From the NCBI GenBank assembly GCA_013314715.1, contig JABUFC010000024.1, positions 1-49,123 on the forward strand: DNA of 49,123 nucleotides, read 5' to 3'. Below, in pieces: positions 18,710 to 27,589 of the stretch. A model generated the notes under the pieces. It made no database searches. It was not told the DNA's origin and saw only the letters and a program-made list of their open reading frames with translations. Made by a program: the position numbers and the translations under genes. Each line of letters opens with the position of its first letter. Position 1 is the first letter of the stretch. This stretch comes from Bacteroidales bacterium. GTDB lineage: Bacteria; Bacteroidota; Bacteroidia; Bacteroidales; GWA2-32-17.

Positions 18710-20560
18710 TTATTGAATAATAAGTTTTTGAGTAAATGTTTTTTGATTGGATGTATATTGTACCATGTAAATACCTTTGCTAAGACTTGAGATATTGAAA
18801 AATTGTGAAGTTTGATTTACAAAAGCACTATAAACAGTTTTTCCAGTAATGTCAGTAATAGTTAAATAACCATTGCCATTAGAGTTAAGAATTACATAAT
18901 CGGAGGTTGGATTAGGGAATAAGCTGATTTTATTGCCGCTTAATTCTTCTATACCCGAAATGGTTGACATATCCACTTTAGCAACTTGAGTAACTTCTTG
19001 TGTTGCATCGTGTTGAACAAAAGCTACAAATTCACAATTATCTTTTACAAAACCGGTAGTTGAAAAATTAAATGTAAATGTTTGGGTTGTATTTTGTGAA
19101 AAATCTAAATCGGTACCGGCAGCATCGGGAAACATTTTACGAAGAACAAAATCAACTTCTGTTTGATTATACCATGTAACGGCGATGTTAGATTCTGTTA
19201 ATGCAGTATGCAGTTTTAACCCATTGGTAAGGAAAGGATAGGTTTCTTCTACAGTTATTGTTGCTTGGTAGGTATCTACTCCGGTATTTACGATATTAAT
19301 ATTTAAATTTTGTAAGGCTGGAATTGGGTAACGTTCGTTATATAATGGTAAATAAGCAGTATATAAACTTTGTGTAGCATTGCCACCTTCTACTCTTAAT
19401 TTGCCGTCAACAACCATAGTAGGAAATGCTTCAATAGCATAGTATCCGAGACGTTGTTGAGCATCTACGTTTTCGTATGCATCGCCGCTATGATATTCGA
19501 TAGCAACAGCTTCTTTATGGTTAACTTCAATTAGATCGCGTAAGCCCATTGCAGCTCCAGGACAATATTGGCACCATGTACCTGTTCCGCCTTCGAATAA
19601 TACTTTGTTACGTGTAACACCACCAGCAATTGTTACCGATGCAGTATTTGAAGCTTGCGAATATCCGCTCGTACCATATCCAGCTCTTACTATATAATTA
19701 TAGGTATTAGGCCATGGTCCTAAATCGGTATAAGAGTTATTGGTAGTATTTAAGATAACAATACCATTTCTCATTAATTTATAATTATTTGGGGCTGGAT
19801 TGGGGGCTGTCCATGTTACATCAATATCAGCACCATTGATGGTTGCTGTTAAATTTGTTGGTGCTGTTGGAGCATTAACTTGTTCATAAAGTAAATCATC
19901 AACATAGTAACCTTTGGTAGAACCTCCTGTATTAGGAGTAGGTGAGCCTGTACCATCCCATGCATAGAAATTAATGGCGTCTAATTTATGAAGTGTGCCA
20001 GTGCCGAATGATCCTTTGCTCCATTGATAGCTAATCAATTCGTTGCCATCTATAAAGCAGGTTGCATAGTCGTCGTCCACATCGACAATCATTTTAACAC
20101 TATGCCATGTGCCACGTGTAAAGCTTGTGCCGGCAGCAGTAGCTGCACCTGCATCGACATAGATCGAGTCGTTATAAATATATGCTTGAAAAGCCCATTC
20201 GCTATTTGCACCTGCAAAACTATGAAGCAGGTTAAAATATCCGATATGACTAGCGGGAACCAACATTTGCCAACTTAATTCATAGCGTCCGGTCGTTTTT
20301 CCGCCACATTTAAAAATTTGGTCGTTAGAACCAGCAATGTAAATAGAATTAGAAGGGCTAACCGATTGAGCATTCGAAATAATGCCATCTTCGGCGCCGC
20401 CAGGAGCATTCGACCATGTAGTCCACCATGTTGAACCTATGGTTTGAGCTACTTTGGCATTATTGGCATACGAATCGAAATTGTCTGAATACAACACTTG
20501 TGCATTCAAACTAACAAAACCTAGTGTAAAGGTTAATAAAAACAAATAAAGTTTTTTCAT
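18710..20560 (-). CDS. Omp28-like secreted protein with thioredoxin-type CxxC, T9SS cargo
   Basis: This is a 616-residue exported protein. A signal peptide (residues 1-20, ending LNAQ) is followed by a LamG-like beta-sandwich (about 25-225), a fibronectin type III domain (about 231-312) and an Omp28-related domain with FEGGTGTWCQYCPGA near residue 325, then EAFPTMVVDGK, which matches the cis-proline loop of a thioredoxin fold. The C-terminus (about 540-616) is a type A T9SS sorting domain with LFPNPTSDYVILNS. The CQYC pair could be redox-active, but family members have no settled function. It has its own promoter inside the end of purC. Confidence 0.88.
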   Translation of the reverse strand: MKKLYLFLLTFTLGFVSLNAQVLYSDNFDSYANNAKVAQTIGSTWWTTWSNAPGGAEDGIISNAQSVSPSNSIYIAGSNDQIFKCGGKTTGRYELSWQMLVPASHIGYFNLLHSFAGANSEWAFQAYIYNDSIYVDAGAATAAGTSFTRGTWHSVKMIVDVDDDYATCFIDGNELISYQWSKGSFGTGTLHKLDAINFYAWDGTGSPTPNTGGSTKGYYVDDLLYEQVNAPTAPTNLTATINGADIDVTWTAPNPAPNNYKLMRNGIVILNTTNNSYTDLGPWPNTYNYIVRAGYGTSGYSQASNTASVTIAGGVTRNKVLFEGGTGTWCQYCPGAAMGLRDLIEVNHKEAVAIEYHSGDAYENVDAQQRLGYYAIEAFPTMVVDGKLRVEGGNATQSLYTAYLPLYNERYPIPALQNLNINIVNTGVDTYQATITVEETYPFLTNGLKLHTALTESNIAVTWYNQTEVDFVLRKMFPDAAGTDLDFSQNTTQTFTFNFSTTGFVKDNCEFVAFVQHDATQEVTQVAKVDMSTISGIEELSGNKISLFPNPTSDYVILNSNGNGYLTITDITGKTVYSAFVNQTSQFFNISSLSKGIYMVQYTSNQKTFTQKLIIQ

Positions 20561-20588
20561 AGTTAAAAATTAATGGTTAAACTTGGTA

Positions 20589-20619
20589 CAAATATATAAA
20601 TAAATCGATTTAGAAAAAA
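20589..20619 (-). promoter_or_regulatory. Predicted promoter of the Omp28-like gene
   Basis: On the minus strand TATATTTG (20596 to 20589) matches the -7 box, with TTTT 19 bp upstream at the -33 position. The layout is the same as that before the C10 protease gene. Confidence 0.55.
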
Positions 20620-21570
20620 TTAGATAGATATTTTTTGGAGGAAAAACTGGATGTTATTGTAAATTCTTTCTTCAATGTTTTCAATATTTGCTTTTATGAA
20701 TTTTTTCCCGGTAATTTTTTCGTAGAGTTCGATGTAGCGTTCCGATACTTGATTTACAAATTCATCGCTCATTTCGGGAACTTTTTGTCCGGCTTCTCCC
20801 TTAAATCCTTTTTGCATGAGCCATTCGCGGACAAATTCTTTGGAGAGCTGGCGTTGGGGTTCATTTTTAGCAAAACGTTCTTCGTAGCCATCGGCATAAA
20901 AATATCGCGAAGAGTCGGGTGTGTGAATTTCGTCAATTAAATATATTTTTCCATCTTTTTTTCCGAATTCATATTTTGTATCTACTAATATAAGACCTTG
21001 CTGTTTTGCTATTTGGCTTCCACGTTCAAACAAAGCTAAGGCAATTTTTTCGATTTCTAAATATTCATTTTCAGGAATAAGTTGTTGTTTAATGATTTCT
21101 TCGCGTGAAATGTTTTCATCGTGTCCAATATGGGCTTTGGTAGTAGGTGTTAAAATAGGGTGTTCGAATTTTTGATGTTCTTTCATGCCATCGGGTAAGG
21201 GTATTCCACAGATTGAACGTTGCCCCTTTTTATAATCACGCCAGCTTGAACCGGTTAAATAACCTCTAACAATTATTTCGACTGGATATGGTTCGCATTT
21301 GTAGCCGATAGTTACATTTGGGTCGGGCGAGTCTATTTTCCAATTAGGTACAATGTCTTTGGTAGCATCTAAAAACATGGATGCTATTTGGTTGAGCACT
21401 TGCCCTTTGTAAGGAATGCCTTTGGGTAAAACTACATCAAATGCAGATATACGATCGCTAACTACCATCACCAATAATTCGTCGTTGATAGTATATACAT
21501 CGCGAACCTTTCCTTTATAGAAATTAGTTTGACCTTTCAATTTGAAATTGGTTGATACTACTGAATTCAT
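20620..21570 (-). CDS. purC: Phosphoribosylaminoimidazole-succinocarboxamide synthase
   Basis: This 316-residue enzyme (SAICAR synthetase) joins aspartate to CAIR in purine synthesis, using ATP. The N-terminal [24 protein letters not shown] and [16 protein letters not shown], and the later LVDTKYEFG and [13 protein letters not shown], are the family signatures. The length (about 315) fits the longer SAICAR synthase form found in Bacteroidota and yeast rather than the 237-residue E. coli form. It follows phoH by 3 bp and is probably co-transcribed with it; no other pur genes are near. Confidence 0.95.
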   Translation of the reverse strand: MNSVVSTNFKLKGQTNFYKGKVRDVYTINDELLVMVVSDRISAFDVVLPKGIPYKGQVLNQIASMFLDATKDIVPNWKIDSPDPNVTIGYKCEPYPVEIIVRGYLTGSSWRDYKKGQRSICGIPLPDGMKEHQKFEHPILTPTTKAHIGHDENISREEIIKQQLIPENEYLEIEKIALALFERGSQIAKQQGLILVDTKYEFGKKDGKIYLIDEIHTPDSSRYFYADGYEERFAKNEPQRQLSKEFVREWLMQKGFKGEAGQKVPEMSDEFVNQVSERYIELYEKITGKKFIKANIENIEERIYNNIQFFLQKISI

Positions 21571-21573
21571 AAT

Positions 21574-22515
21574 TTATTTATTGTTTTGAAATTTATCATA
21601 TGCTTTTACAATATCTTTAACTAATTTATGCCGAACAATGTCTAATTCATTAAATTCAATTATCCCAATACCTTCTATATCTTTTAGAATTTGTGTAGCA
21701 ATATATAATCCTGATTGTTGTTTATGATTAAGATCGATTTGTGTTATATCTCCGGTAATTATAAATTTGGCATTTTTGCCCATACGTGTTAGAAACATTT
21801 TTAATTGAAGGGTAGTAGCATTTTGTGCTTCGTCGAGAATAACAAAAGCATAATCTAAAGTTCTTCCACGCATATAGGCTAAAGGTGCAATTTCAATAAT
21901 TCCATCTTCGATGTATTCTTCAAGTTTTTTTCGTGGAATCATATCGAGTAGTGCATCGTACAAGGGCTGTAGATAGGGGTCGAGTTTGTCTTTTAAATTT
22001 CCGGGCAAATAACCTAAGTTCTCGCCGGCTTCTACTGCCGGACGACTGAGTATAATACGCTTTATTTCTCTATTTTTAAGTGCTTTAACGGCTAATGCGA
22101 TGGCGGTGTATGTTTTTCCGCTTCCGGCTGGTCCTGTTACTATAACTAAATCGTTTTGAGTAGAAATTTCAATTAATTTTTTTTGATTGGGAGTGTAAGC
22201 TTTTATAGGTTTACCTTCGTTGTTATGAATAATGGTAATTTCTTCCATATTAGAGTATGATGATTGATCGTTGAAAAAATATAAAATTTTCTGCTCTGAT
22301 AATTCTTTAAATTTGTTGAAGAAGCTAATCAATTCATTTATTTTTTTAAATGCATATTCTACTTCGAGTTCTTCTCCTATTATTTTAATTTCATTTCCTC
22401 GTGCTATTATTTTAACTTGGGGTAAGTGTTTTTGAATTAAATGCAGGTTTTTATGTCTTGCACCAAAAAAGAGAATGGGTTTTTCGGTTTCAAGAACAAT
22501 AAGTTTTTCTATCAT
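21574..22515 (-). CDS. PhoH-family ATPase
   Basis: This 313-residue protein has a small KH-like N-terminal part (about 1-85) and a PhoH ATPase domain. Walker A is TGPAGSGKTYTAIALAV near residue 128, SRPAVEAGENLGYLPG follows, and Walker B FVILDEAQNAT is near residue 226, then FLTRMGKNAKFIITGD. PhoH proteins are superfamily 1 helicase-like ATPases linked to RNA metabolism and ribosome maturation. The KH-like domain supports RNA binding. It starts a two-gene run with purC and is transcribed away from the SAM-hydrolase gene. Confidence 0.92.
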   Translation of the reverse strand: MIEKLIVLETEKPILFFGARHKNLHLIQKHLPQVKIIARGNEIKIIGEELEVEYAFKKINELISFFNKFKELSEQKILYFFNDQSSYSNMEEITIIHNNEGKPIKAYTPNQKKLIEISTQNDLVIVTGPAGSGKTYTAIALAVKALKNREIKRIILSRPAVEAGENLGYLPGNLKDKLDPYLQPLYDALLDMIPRKKLEEYIEDGIIEIAPLAYMRGRTLDYAFVILDEAQNATTLQLKMFLTRMGKNAKFIITGDITQIDLNHKQQSGLYIATQILKDIEGIGIIEFNELDIVRHKLVKDIVKAYDKFQNNK

Positions 22516-22790
22516 GAATTTTTTCTTTAATTTTGAGACAAAGAAAATGATTTTTTTTTAGGTATGCATTCAGCATGCAAAAATAATATGATGTTTTTAT
22601 TTTTCTTTATCGTAGTCATTGTCAATTACGTGGGATAGGCAATTTTTGTAGCAAAAGTAATCACGTTCTGATGAGTATCCGTAAAATCTTCTTAACAGAA
22701 TGTTCACCATTCTTTAAAAATTATTGTTAACTTGCACACGGATTAGTTACTTTTTTAGTAGGAGTAAACGAGAGTAAAAAAATATTAACA
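22516..22790. other. Divergent intergenic region between phoH and the SAM-hydrolase gene
   Basis: These 275 bp must hold promoters in both directions. A weak -7-like TTTCTTTG reads towards phoH. On the plus side I see no consensus promoter; a small hairpin AGAATG-TTCAC-CATTCT (22697-22713) lies about 75 bp before the start. No small gene was found. Confidence 0.5.
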
Positions 22791-23555
22791 ATGCCGAATG
22801 TAGTAATAATAAGTGATTGGAATAAAGACGATTACTATCGTGTCATGACAGAAGGAATGCTACTTAAATTACATCCTGACATTAAAATATTTTACCCTAA
22901 TCATTACATAGAGTTGCACGATTTAATGCAAGCAGGCTTTATCTTACGTATAGCATTATTTTCTTATCCCGAAGATACAATATTTATTGTTGGCATTAAT
23001 TCTATAGCTGACGAAGATAAAGGTTACTTGTATGTTAATGTTAATGAGCGACATTTATTTTGTGCAAACAATGGTATTATAGCCTTTATTGACGACATTC
23101 ATAAAAAAAAAGTATATAAGTTACCATTTGATGAAACTACTTTTGCTGAAAAAGATGTGTTTATTCCTAGTATAGGTAAATTAATAGATGATAAAAATAT
23201 TCCATTAGGCGAAGAATGCCATGATTATCAAAAAGTTAAAAAATTTTATCCCGATTTTTCCAATAACATTCTTACGGGAATGGTTATTTTTGTTGATTCT
23301 TACGGTAATGCAATTACAAATATAAGTAGATCTAAGTTTGAACAGTGTAAGGCTGACCGAAATTTTATTATATATCCAGGCACAAAACACGAATGTATTA
23401 AAAAAATTTCAACCTCGTATTACGAACATACGAACGATGAATTATTTGCTATATTTAATTCGGTAGATTTACTCGAATTAGGTATATTTAACGATAATAT
23501 AAGTAAATTATATAATTTATTACCAAGAACCCATATAACCATTGAGTTTTTATGA
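22791..23555 (+). CDS. SAM hydroxide adenosyltransferase (DUF62/SAM hydrolase) family protein
   Basis: This 254-residue protein matches the DUF62 family along its length: N-terminal IISDWNKDDYYRVMTEGMLL (in place of TDFGxxDxYVG), the CANNGIIAFI loop near residue 91 (in place of PDNGL), and a C-terminal beta domain with VIFVDSYGNAITNIS and an FNSVDLLELGIFN loop. Characterised relatives split S-adenosylmethionine to adenosine and methionine. The usual catalytic DPGVGTxRR motif is not present; the matching place reads IVGINSIADED (about 66-76). Activity is therefore uncertain. It overlaps the next gene by 4 bp. Confidence 0.8.
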   Translation: MPNVVIISDWNKDDYYRVMTEGMLLKLHPDIKIFYPNHYIELHDLMQAGFILRIALFSYPEDTIFIVGINSIADEDKGYLYVNVNERHLFCANNGIIAFIDDIHKKKVYKLPFDETTFAEKDVFIPSIGKLIDDKNIPLGEECHDYQKVKKFYPDFSNNILTGMVIFVDSYGNAITNISRSKFEQCKADRNFIIYPGTKHECIKKISTSYYEHTNDELFAIFNSVDLLELGIFNDNISKLYNLLPRTHITIEFL

Positions 23556-23860
23556 TATTAAGAGTAGTTAAAATGAAGGTAGAAAACAATAAGTTAGAAG
23601 CCTTCGAATTGTTTATGAATAATTTGCACGACGAGAAACTAAAATTACCCGGATGTTTGCATTTTGATTTTTTTCATGAACGGCAAAACAAGAATGTTTA
23701 TTATACATATACTATCTGGGAAAACGAGAAATATTTAAAACAATATAAAAAGAGCGATTTATTTAAAGAAGTTGTTTCTACATTAAAAAGTTTATGCTTA
23801 GAAGAGCCTCAGGCTTGGACGATAGAAAATGTGTTTAATCAGGTTAGCCATGAAGAATAA
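23552..23860 (+). CDS. ABM-domain (putative quinol monooxygenase-like) protein
   Basis: This 102-residue protein has the ferredoxin-like antibiotic biosynthesis monooxygenase fold, of the YgiN type: N-terminal LRVVKMKVENNKLEAFELF, then PGCLHFDFFHE and YYTYTIWENEKYLKQYKKSD. Such proteins are small dimers, some acting as cofactor-free oxygenases, many without known substrate. It overlaps the SAM-hydrolase gene by 4 bp (ATGA) and mazG by 11 bp, so the three genes are translationally linked, though no shared pathway is obvious. Confidence 0.82.
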   Translation: MILRVVKMKVENNKLEAFELFMNNLHDEKLKLPGCLHFDFFHERQNKNVYYTYTIWENEKYLKQYKKSDLFKEVVSTLKSLCLEEPQAWTIENVFNQVSHEE

Positions 23861-24632
23861 AGAAAAAGCTGTTGAAAATTTTATTCGTTTGCTCGAAATA
23901 ATGGACGAATTGAGAGAAAAATGTCCGTGGGATAAAAAACAAACGCTCGAAAGTTTAAGAAAACTTACTATCGAAGAAGTTTATGAGTTAGCACAAGCCA
24001 TAGACGAAAAAAATCTCGATGAATTAAAAAATGAATTAGGCGATTTAATGCTTCACATTGTTTTTTATGCTAAAATTGGCGAAGAACTAGCAGCATTTGA
24101 TATGGCAAGTGTACTTGATACCATCAATAATAAACTGATACAGCGTCATCCGCATATATATGGTGATGTAAAGGTGAATAATGACGAAGACGTAAAACGA
24201 AACTGGGAAGATATTAAGCTTAAAAATGGTCGTAAGCGAGTGTTAGAAGGTGTCCCAAAGGGCTTACCGGCTATTGTTAAGGCATATCGTATTCAGGAAA
24301 AGGTTAGGGGAGTGGGGTTTGATTGGGACCAACGTGAGCAGGTATGGGATAAAGTTACAGAAGAAATGAATGAATTAAAAGCCGAAGCGTTAGCTATGAA
24401 TAATAAAGAAAAAATAGAATCCGAATTGGGCGATTTACTATTCTCTATCATTAATGCAGCTCGCTTGTACGATATTGACCCCGAAAAAGCCTTAGAGCAT
24501 ACCAATCGAAAATTTATGAAACGCTTCAATTATTTAGAAGATAAAACTTTGTTAAAAGGTCGTTCGTTGCACGATATGTCATTAGACGAAATGAACGAGA
24601 TATGGGAAGAAGCTAAAAAGTTTGATGAATAG
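23850..24632 (+). CDS. mazG: Nucleoside triphosphate pyrophosphohydrolase
   Basis: This 260-residue MazG hydrolyses NTPs and dNTPs to the monophosphate and PPi, cleaning the pool of faulty nucleotides. It has two tandem MazG domains: CPWDKKQTLESLRKL and EEVYELAQAID with KNELGDLMLHIVFYA in the first; EEMNELKAEAL and ESELGDLLFSIINAARL in the second. The ATG at 23850 is chosen because homology starts at MKNKEKAVENFIRLLEIMD; an in-frame ATG 21 bp upstream only adds residues lying within the previous gene. The gene ends 3 bp from the end of the convergent thioesterase gene. Confidence 0.93.
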   Translation: MKNKEKAVENFIRLLEIMDELREKCPWDKKQTLESLRKLTIEEVYELAQAIDEKNLDELKNELGDLMLHIVFYAKIGEELAAFDMASVLDTINNKLIQRHPHIYGDVKVNNDEDVKRNWEDIKLKNGRKRVLEGVPKGLPAIVKAYRIQEKVRGVGFDWDQREQVWDKVTEEMNELKAEALAMNNKEKIESELGDLLFSIINAARLYDIDPEKALEHTNRKFMKRFNYLEDKTLLKGRSLHDMSLDEMNEIWEEAKKFDE

Positions 24633-24635
24633 TTT

Positions 24636-25019
24636 TTAAATTATACTCTTTAAAAATTGTTCTTTATTAACAACTGCTCGTTTGTGTGTCCCTTCACCGA
24701 TTTTTCCTCTTGAATCGTATGCTTCTACGCTAAAGGTGATTTTATTTTTATATATCTCAATAATTTGAGCTTTACATGTAATGATATCACCGATAGGGGT
24801 TGCTTTTAAATGTTTAACACAAATTTCAATACCTACCGATGTCTCTGAAGAATCGATATGCTCGTTAAGGAGTTCGTTGCTAGTTTGTTCCATAAAGGCA
24901 ACCATTGCAGGAGTGCTAAAAACATCAACAAGGCCAGAACCATATGTCATAGCAGAATGCTTTGGCTCGGATTTTAAGGTTGTTTCGAAACTTAAACCAA
25001 GTTTTAATGTGTCTTTCAT
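24636..25019 (-). CDS. Hotdog-fold thioesterase (FlK-like)
   Basis: This 127-residue protein is a hotdog thioesterase related to fluoroacetyl-CoA thioesterase FlK. It contains YGSGLVDVFSTPAMVAFMEQTS (helix and nucleophile-side loop, here split at about residues 27-48), the SVGIEICVKHLKATPIGD strand and VEAYDSRGKIGEGTHKRAVV. Many bacteria use such proteins on ordinary acyl-CoAs; there is nothing here to suggest fluorinated substrates. It follows the DUF3267 gene by 11 bp and is probably expressed with it. Confidence 0.88.
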   Translation of the reverse strand: MKDTLKLGLSFETTLKSEPKHSAMTYGSGLVDVFSTPAMVAFMEQTSNELLNEHIDSSETSVGIEICVKHLKATPIGDIITCKAQIIEIYKNKITFSVEAYDSRGKIGEGTHKRAVVNKEQFLKSII

Positions 25020-25030
25020 ATTTTGAATTT

Positions 25031-25627
25031 TTAATCAATAAACGGATTTGGATAAACTACTACACCCGGTAAAGTTGGGTGGTCGGCTGCTAAATACGAA
25101 CGTTCATAGTTTCTTATTAAATAAACGCTGTATAAATCATATCCCGAAAATAACAGCCAAAATGACGAAAAATATAAAAATGAGTACATCTGAAAAAAAT
25201 AACTAAGAAAAATAGTGGGCAATAAAATGAGTGAAGAGGTTAATAATATTAAACGGTAATGATGAATATTTATAGGATATTTGCTATGAACATAGGGCAT
25301 TAGCGATGAAAACGAAAAACCTTTTAACTGTTGCGAAAAATTAACTTTAGCAATAAGTTTAAGCATGATGCTTTTTATCAATTCTTGAAAAAAAATACCC
25401 AATAAAAAAATAGGAAGACTATATTTTACCTCAAAAAAGACAGTTTTAAAACCTTCAAAAATAAAAGAAAATGAGTGAAAATTGAAATATAATAGAAAAG
25501 AGTTACATAAAAACCAGAATATAAAAAGAATTATACACACAATATTGCCTTTGAGTGTCGTAAAAACGATCTCTTTTTTAAAAAAATAATTACCTTCGCT
25601 GGTGTTTTCTGTAATCGGAGTTTTCAT
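25031..25627 (-). CDS. DUF3267-family membrane protein with degenerate zinc motif
   Basis: This 198-residue protein has about four hydrophobic segments and the DUF3267 C-terminal pattern SGYDLYSVYLIRNY and AADHPTLPGVVVYP. DUF3267 proteins resemble site-2-type membrane metallopeptidases with an HExxH motif in the second hydrophobic segment. Here the matching place reads FFQELIKSIML (about residues 80-90), so both His ligands are replaced (QELIK). It is therefore probably not a protease, and may be a structural or regulatory derivative. A -7-like TATTTTTG lies just before the start (25639 to 25632), without a clear -33 box. Confidence 0.7.
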   Translation of the reverse strand: MKTPITENTSEGNYFFKKEIVFTTLKGNIVCIILFIFWFLCNSFLLYFNFHSFSFIFEGFKTVFFEVKYSLPIFLLGIFFQELIKSIMLKLIAKVNFSQQLKGFSFSSLMPYVHSKYPINIHHYRLILLTSSLILLPTIFLSYFFQMYSFLYFSSFWLLFSGYDLYSVYLIRNYERSYLAADHPTLPGVVVYPNPFID

Positions 25628-25786
25628 CTCTCAAAAATACGCTACAATTTTGAAATATCATAATACCCTTTTCAAATATTTTTAACAGGCTAATTTTATT
25701 ATTTTCATTAAAAAAAGGCTTTTAATAAGAAATTTTTTTATTAAATCGTTTTCAACATAATGTGGTTAAAAATATGCAAAAAATGT

Positions 25787-25817
25787 TTTGATAAGTCAAA
25801 AAATAAAACTATCTTTG
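25787..25817 (+). promoter_or_regulatory. Promoter of the L31 gene
   Basis: TTTG (25787-25790), a 19-bp spacer and TATCTTTG (25810-25817) match the Bacteroidetes consensus at all fixed positions. Transcription would start about 20 nt before the ATG at 25845. Confidence 0.8.
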
Positions 25818-25844
25818 CGGTTCAAAAATAATATTAAAGATTGT

Positions 25845-26105
25845 ATGAAAAAGGATATTCACCCCAAAAATTACAGACTGGTAGTATTCAAGGATATGTC
25901 GAACGAACATATTTTTATTACCAAATCTACAGCAGCAAGTAAAGAAACCATTGAAATAGATGGTGTAACTTATCCACTCATTAAAGTTGAAATTTCTAAT
26001 ACTTCTCATCCATTTTACACCGGTAAGGTTAAGTTGGTTGATACAGCTGGTCGTGTAGATCGCTTCCGCAATCGTTATCAAAAACATTACGAAAGTAAAA
26101 AATAA
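25845..26105 (+). CDS. rpmE2: 50S ribosomal protein L31, type B
   Basis: This 86-residue protein is the zinc-free (type B) form of L31: [20 protein letters not shown], then [21 protein letters not shown]. The CxxC pairs of the zinc-binding form are absent. The ATG at 25845 is chosen because it is the conserved start and lies downstream of a strong promoter; the reading frame extends upstream to 25788, but that stretch overlaps the promoter. It is a single gene with its own terminator. Confidence 0.95.
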   Translation: MKKDIHPKNYRLVVFKDMSNEHIFITKSTAASKETIEIDGVTYPLIKVEISNTSHPFYTGKVKLVDTAGRVDRFRNRYQKHYESKK

Positions 26106-26130
26106 ATATCTTTAGATAACCTTATTATAA

Positions 26131-26161
26131 AAAACGGGGTCATTTTTGATCCCGTTTTTTT
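26131..26161 (+). terminator. Rho-independent terminator of the L31 gene
   Basis: ACGGGGTCA and TGATCCCGT form a 9-bp stem (one G-T pair) around a short T loop, followed by seven T residues. An A run precedes it. Confidence 0.87.
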
Positions 26162-26192
26162 ATTAACATTAGATGGTGTAAATCTTCTATTA

Positions 26193-26231
26193 AAAAAAGC
26201 TTAATTCAACAACAAAAAAGCTTTATATTCG
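26193..26231 (+). promoter_or_regulatory. Possible promoter region of the PIN-PhoH gene
   Basis: TATATTCG (26224-26231) resembles a -7 box with one mismatch, about 30 bp before the ATG. Directly upstream are two identical copies of AAAAAAGCTT (26193-26202 and 26214-26223), 21 bp apart, which puts them on the same face of the helix. No clear -33 box is seen. Confidence 0.35.
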
Positions 26232-26260
26232 TAAAAGTTGATAATTTTAAACAAAAGAAT

Positions 26261-27586
26261 ATGGCAAAGAAAAAGATTTTTATTTTGGATACGAATGTTA
26301 TATTACACGATTTTCGTTGTATATATAAGTTTCAAGAAAACGATTTGGTTATCCCCATAGTAGTTTTAGAAGAGTTGGATAAAATGAAAAAAGGAGCGGA
26401 TCTTATAAGTTATAATGCACGTGAGTTTACACGCGAACTCGATCATTTAGCTGGGAAACGGCAATTTAAAGATGGAATTCCGCTTGGAAAAGGTCTTGGA
26501 AAATTATTTGTTGAAACAGGCAAAGAATATTCTAAGAAATTAGCCGAATCTTTTCCCGAAAAAACTCCCGATCATCGTATATTAGCGATTGCCGATTATA
26601 TTGCAGCCAATAATCCGAAAATTCCGGTTATTCTAGTTAGTAAGGACATCAATTTGCGAATGAAAGCCAAATCGTTGGGGTTAGATGCCGAAGATTACGA
26701 ATCGGATAAAGTACAAAACCTCGATCAGGTAAACGATGTAATACCAACTATTGAAGGATTTTCAAGTGGAATTATTCAACGCTTATATGATGATTCAATG
26801 GGTATTCCGTTAGAAGAGATTAAATTACCTCAACCACCAGTGGCACATCAATATTTTATTTTAAAAAATACCAAGTTAAGTGTTTTAGTACATTTCGATC
26901 CTTACACTAAAATGTTTCAGCGAGTAGAAAAACGTAAAGCTTTTGGTATAGAACCACGCAATGCCGAACAAACTTTTGCCATGGATGGTTTGTTCCGCGA
27001 AACGGTACAATTGATGGCAATTACTGGTAGAGCAGGAACTGGAAAAACATTATTAGCCTTAGCTGCAGGTTTACATCAACGCAAAAAGTATAATCAAATA
27101 TTAGTAGCGCGTCCAATAGTGCCTTTGTCGAACAGAGATTTAGGCTTTTTGCCAGGGGATGTTAAAGAAAAAATTGGACCTTATATGCAGCCCCTTTTTG
27201 ATAATTTGAACGTAATAAAATACAAATTTAAAGCCGACTCAGCTGAAATTAAAACTATCGACGAAATGTTGAAAAACGAAACCCTTGTTATTGAACCTTT
27301 GGCATATATAAGGGGACGAAGCTTATCGAATGTTTTTTTTATTGTTGACGAAGCACAAAATTTAACACCTCACGAAGTAAAAACCATTATTACACGTGCC
27401 GGTGAGGGTAGTAAAATTATTTTTACCGGCGATATTGAGCAAATAGATTCGCCCTATTTGGATAGCAAATCGAATGGTTTAACATACTTAACCGATCGAA
27501 TGAAAGGACAAGATTTATTTGCACATGTAAATTTAATTAAAGGCGAACGTAGTTATTTAGCAGAATTGGCAAGTTCTATTTTATAA
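26261..27586 (+). CDS. PIN-domain PhoH-family ATPase
   Basis: This 441-residue protein fuses an N-terminal PIN nuclease domain (about 1-150) to a PhoH ATPase domain (about 235-441). The PIN acidic residues are visible in FILDTNVILHD, VVLEELDKMKKG and DHRILAIADY. Walker A is TGRAGTGKTLLALAAG near residue 256, and Walker B FFIVDEAQNLTPHE follows. Relatives (YlaK, mycobacterial PhoH2) are RNA-unwinding ribonucleases. This is the second PhoH in the window and has a different N-terminal domain. The permease gene starts 3 bp after its stop. Confidence 0.93.
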   Translation: MAKKKIFILDTNVILHDFRCIYKFQENDLVIPIVVLEELDKMKKGADLISYNAREFTRELDHLAGKRQFKDGIPLGKGLGKLFVETGKEYSKKLAESFPEKTPDHRILAIADYIAANNPKIPVILVSKDINLRMKAKSLGLDAEDYESDKVQNLDQVNDVIPTIEGFSSGIIQRLYDDSMGIPLEEIKLPQPPVAHQYFILKNTKLSVLVHFDPYTKMFQRVEKRKAFGIEPRNAEQTFAMDGLFRETVQLMAITGRAGTGKTLLALAAGLHQRKKYNQILVARPIVPLSNRDLGFLPGDVKEKIGPYMQPLFDNLNVIKYKFKADSAEIKTIDEMLKNETLVIEPLAYIRGRSLSNVFFIVDEAQNLTPHEVKTIITRAGEGSKIIFTGDIEQIDSPYLDSKSNGLTYLTDRMKGQDLFAHVNLIKGERSYLAELASSIL

Positions 27587-27589
27587 TCT

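Noticed and set aside
22565-22579. TGCAT-TCAGC-ATGCA inverted repeat upstream of phoH
   Set aside because: A 5-bp stem is too short to separate from chance.
25788-25844. Upstream ATG extending L31 by 19 residues
   Set aside because: The extension overlaps the promoter and the conserved L31 start is MKKDIHP at 25845.
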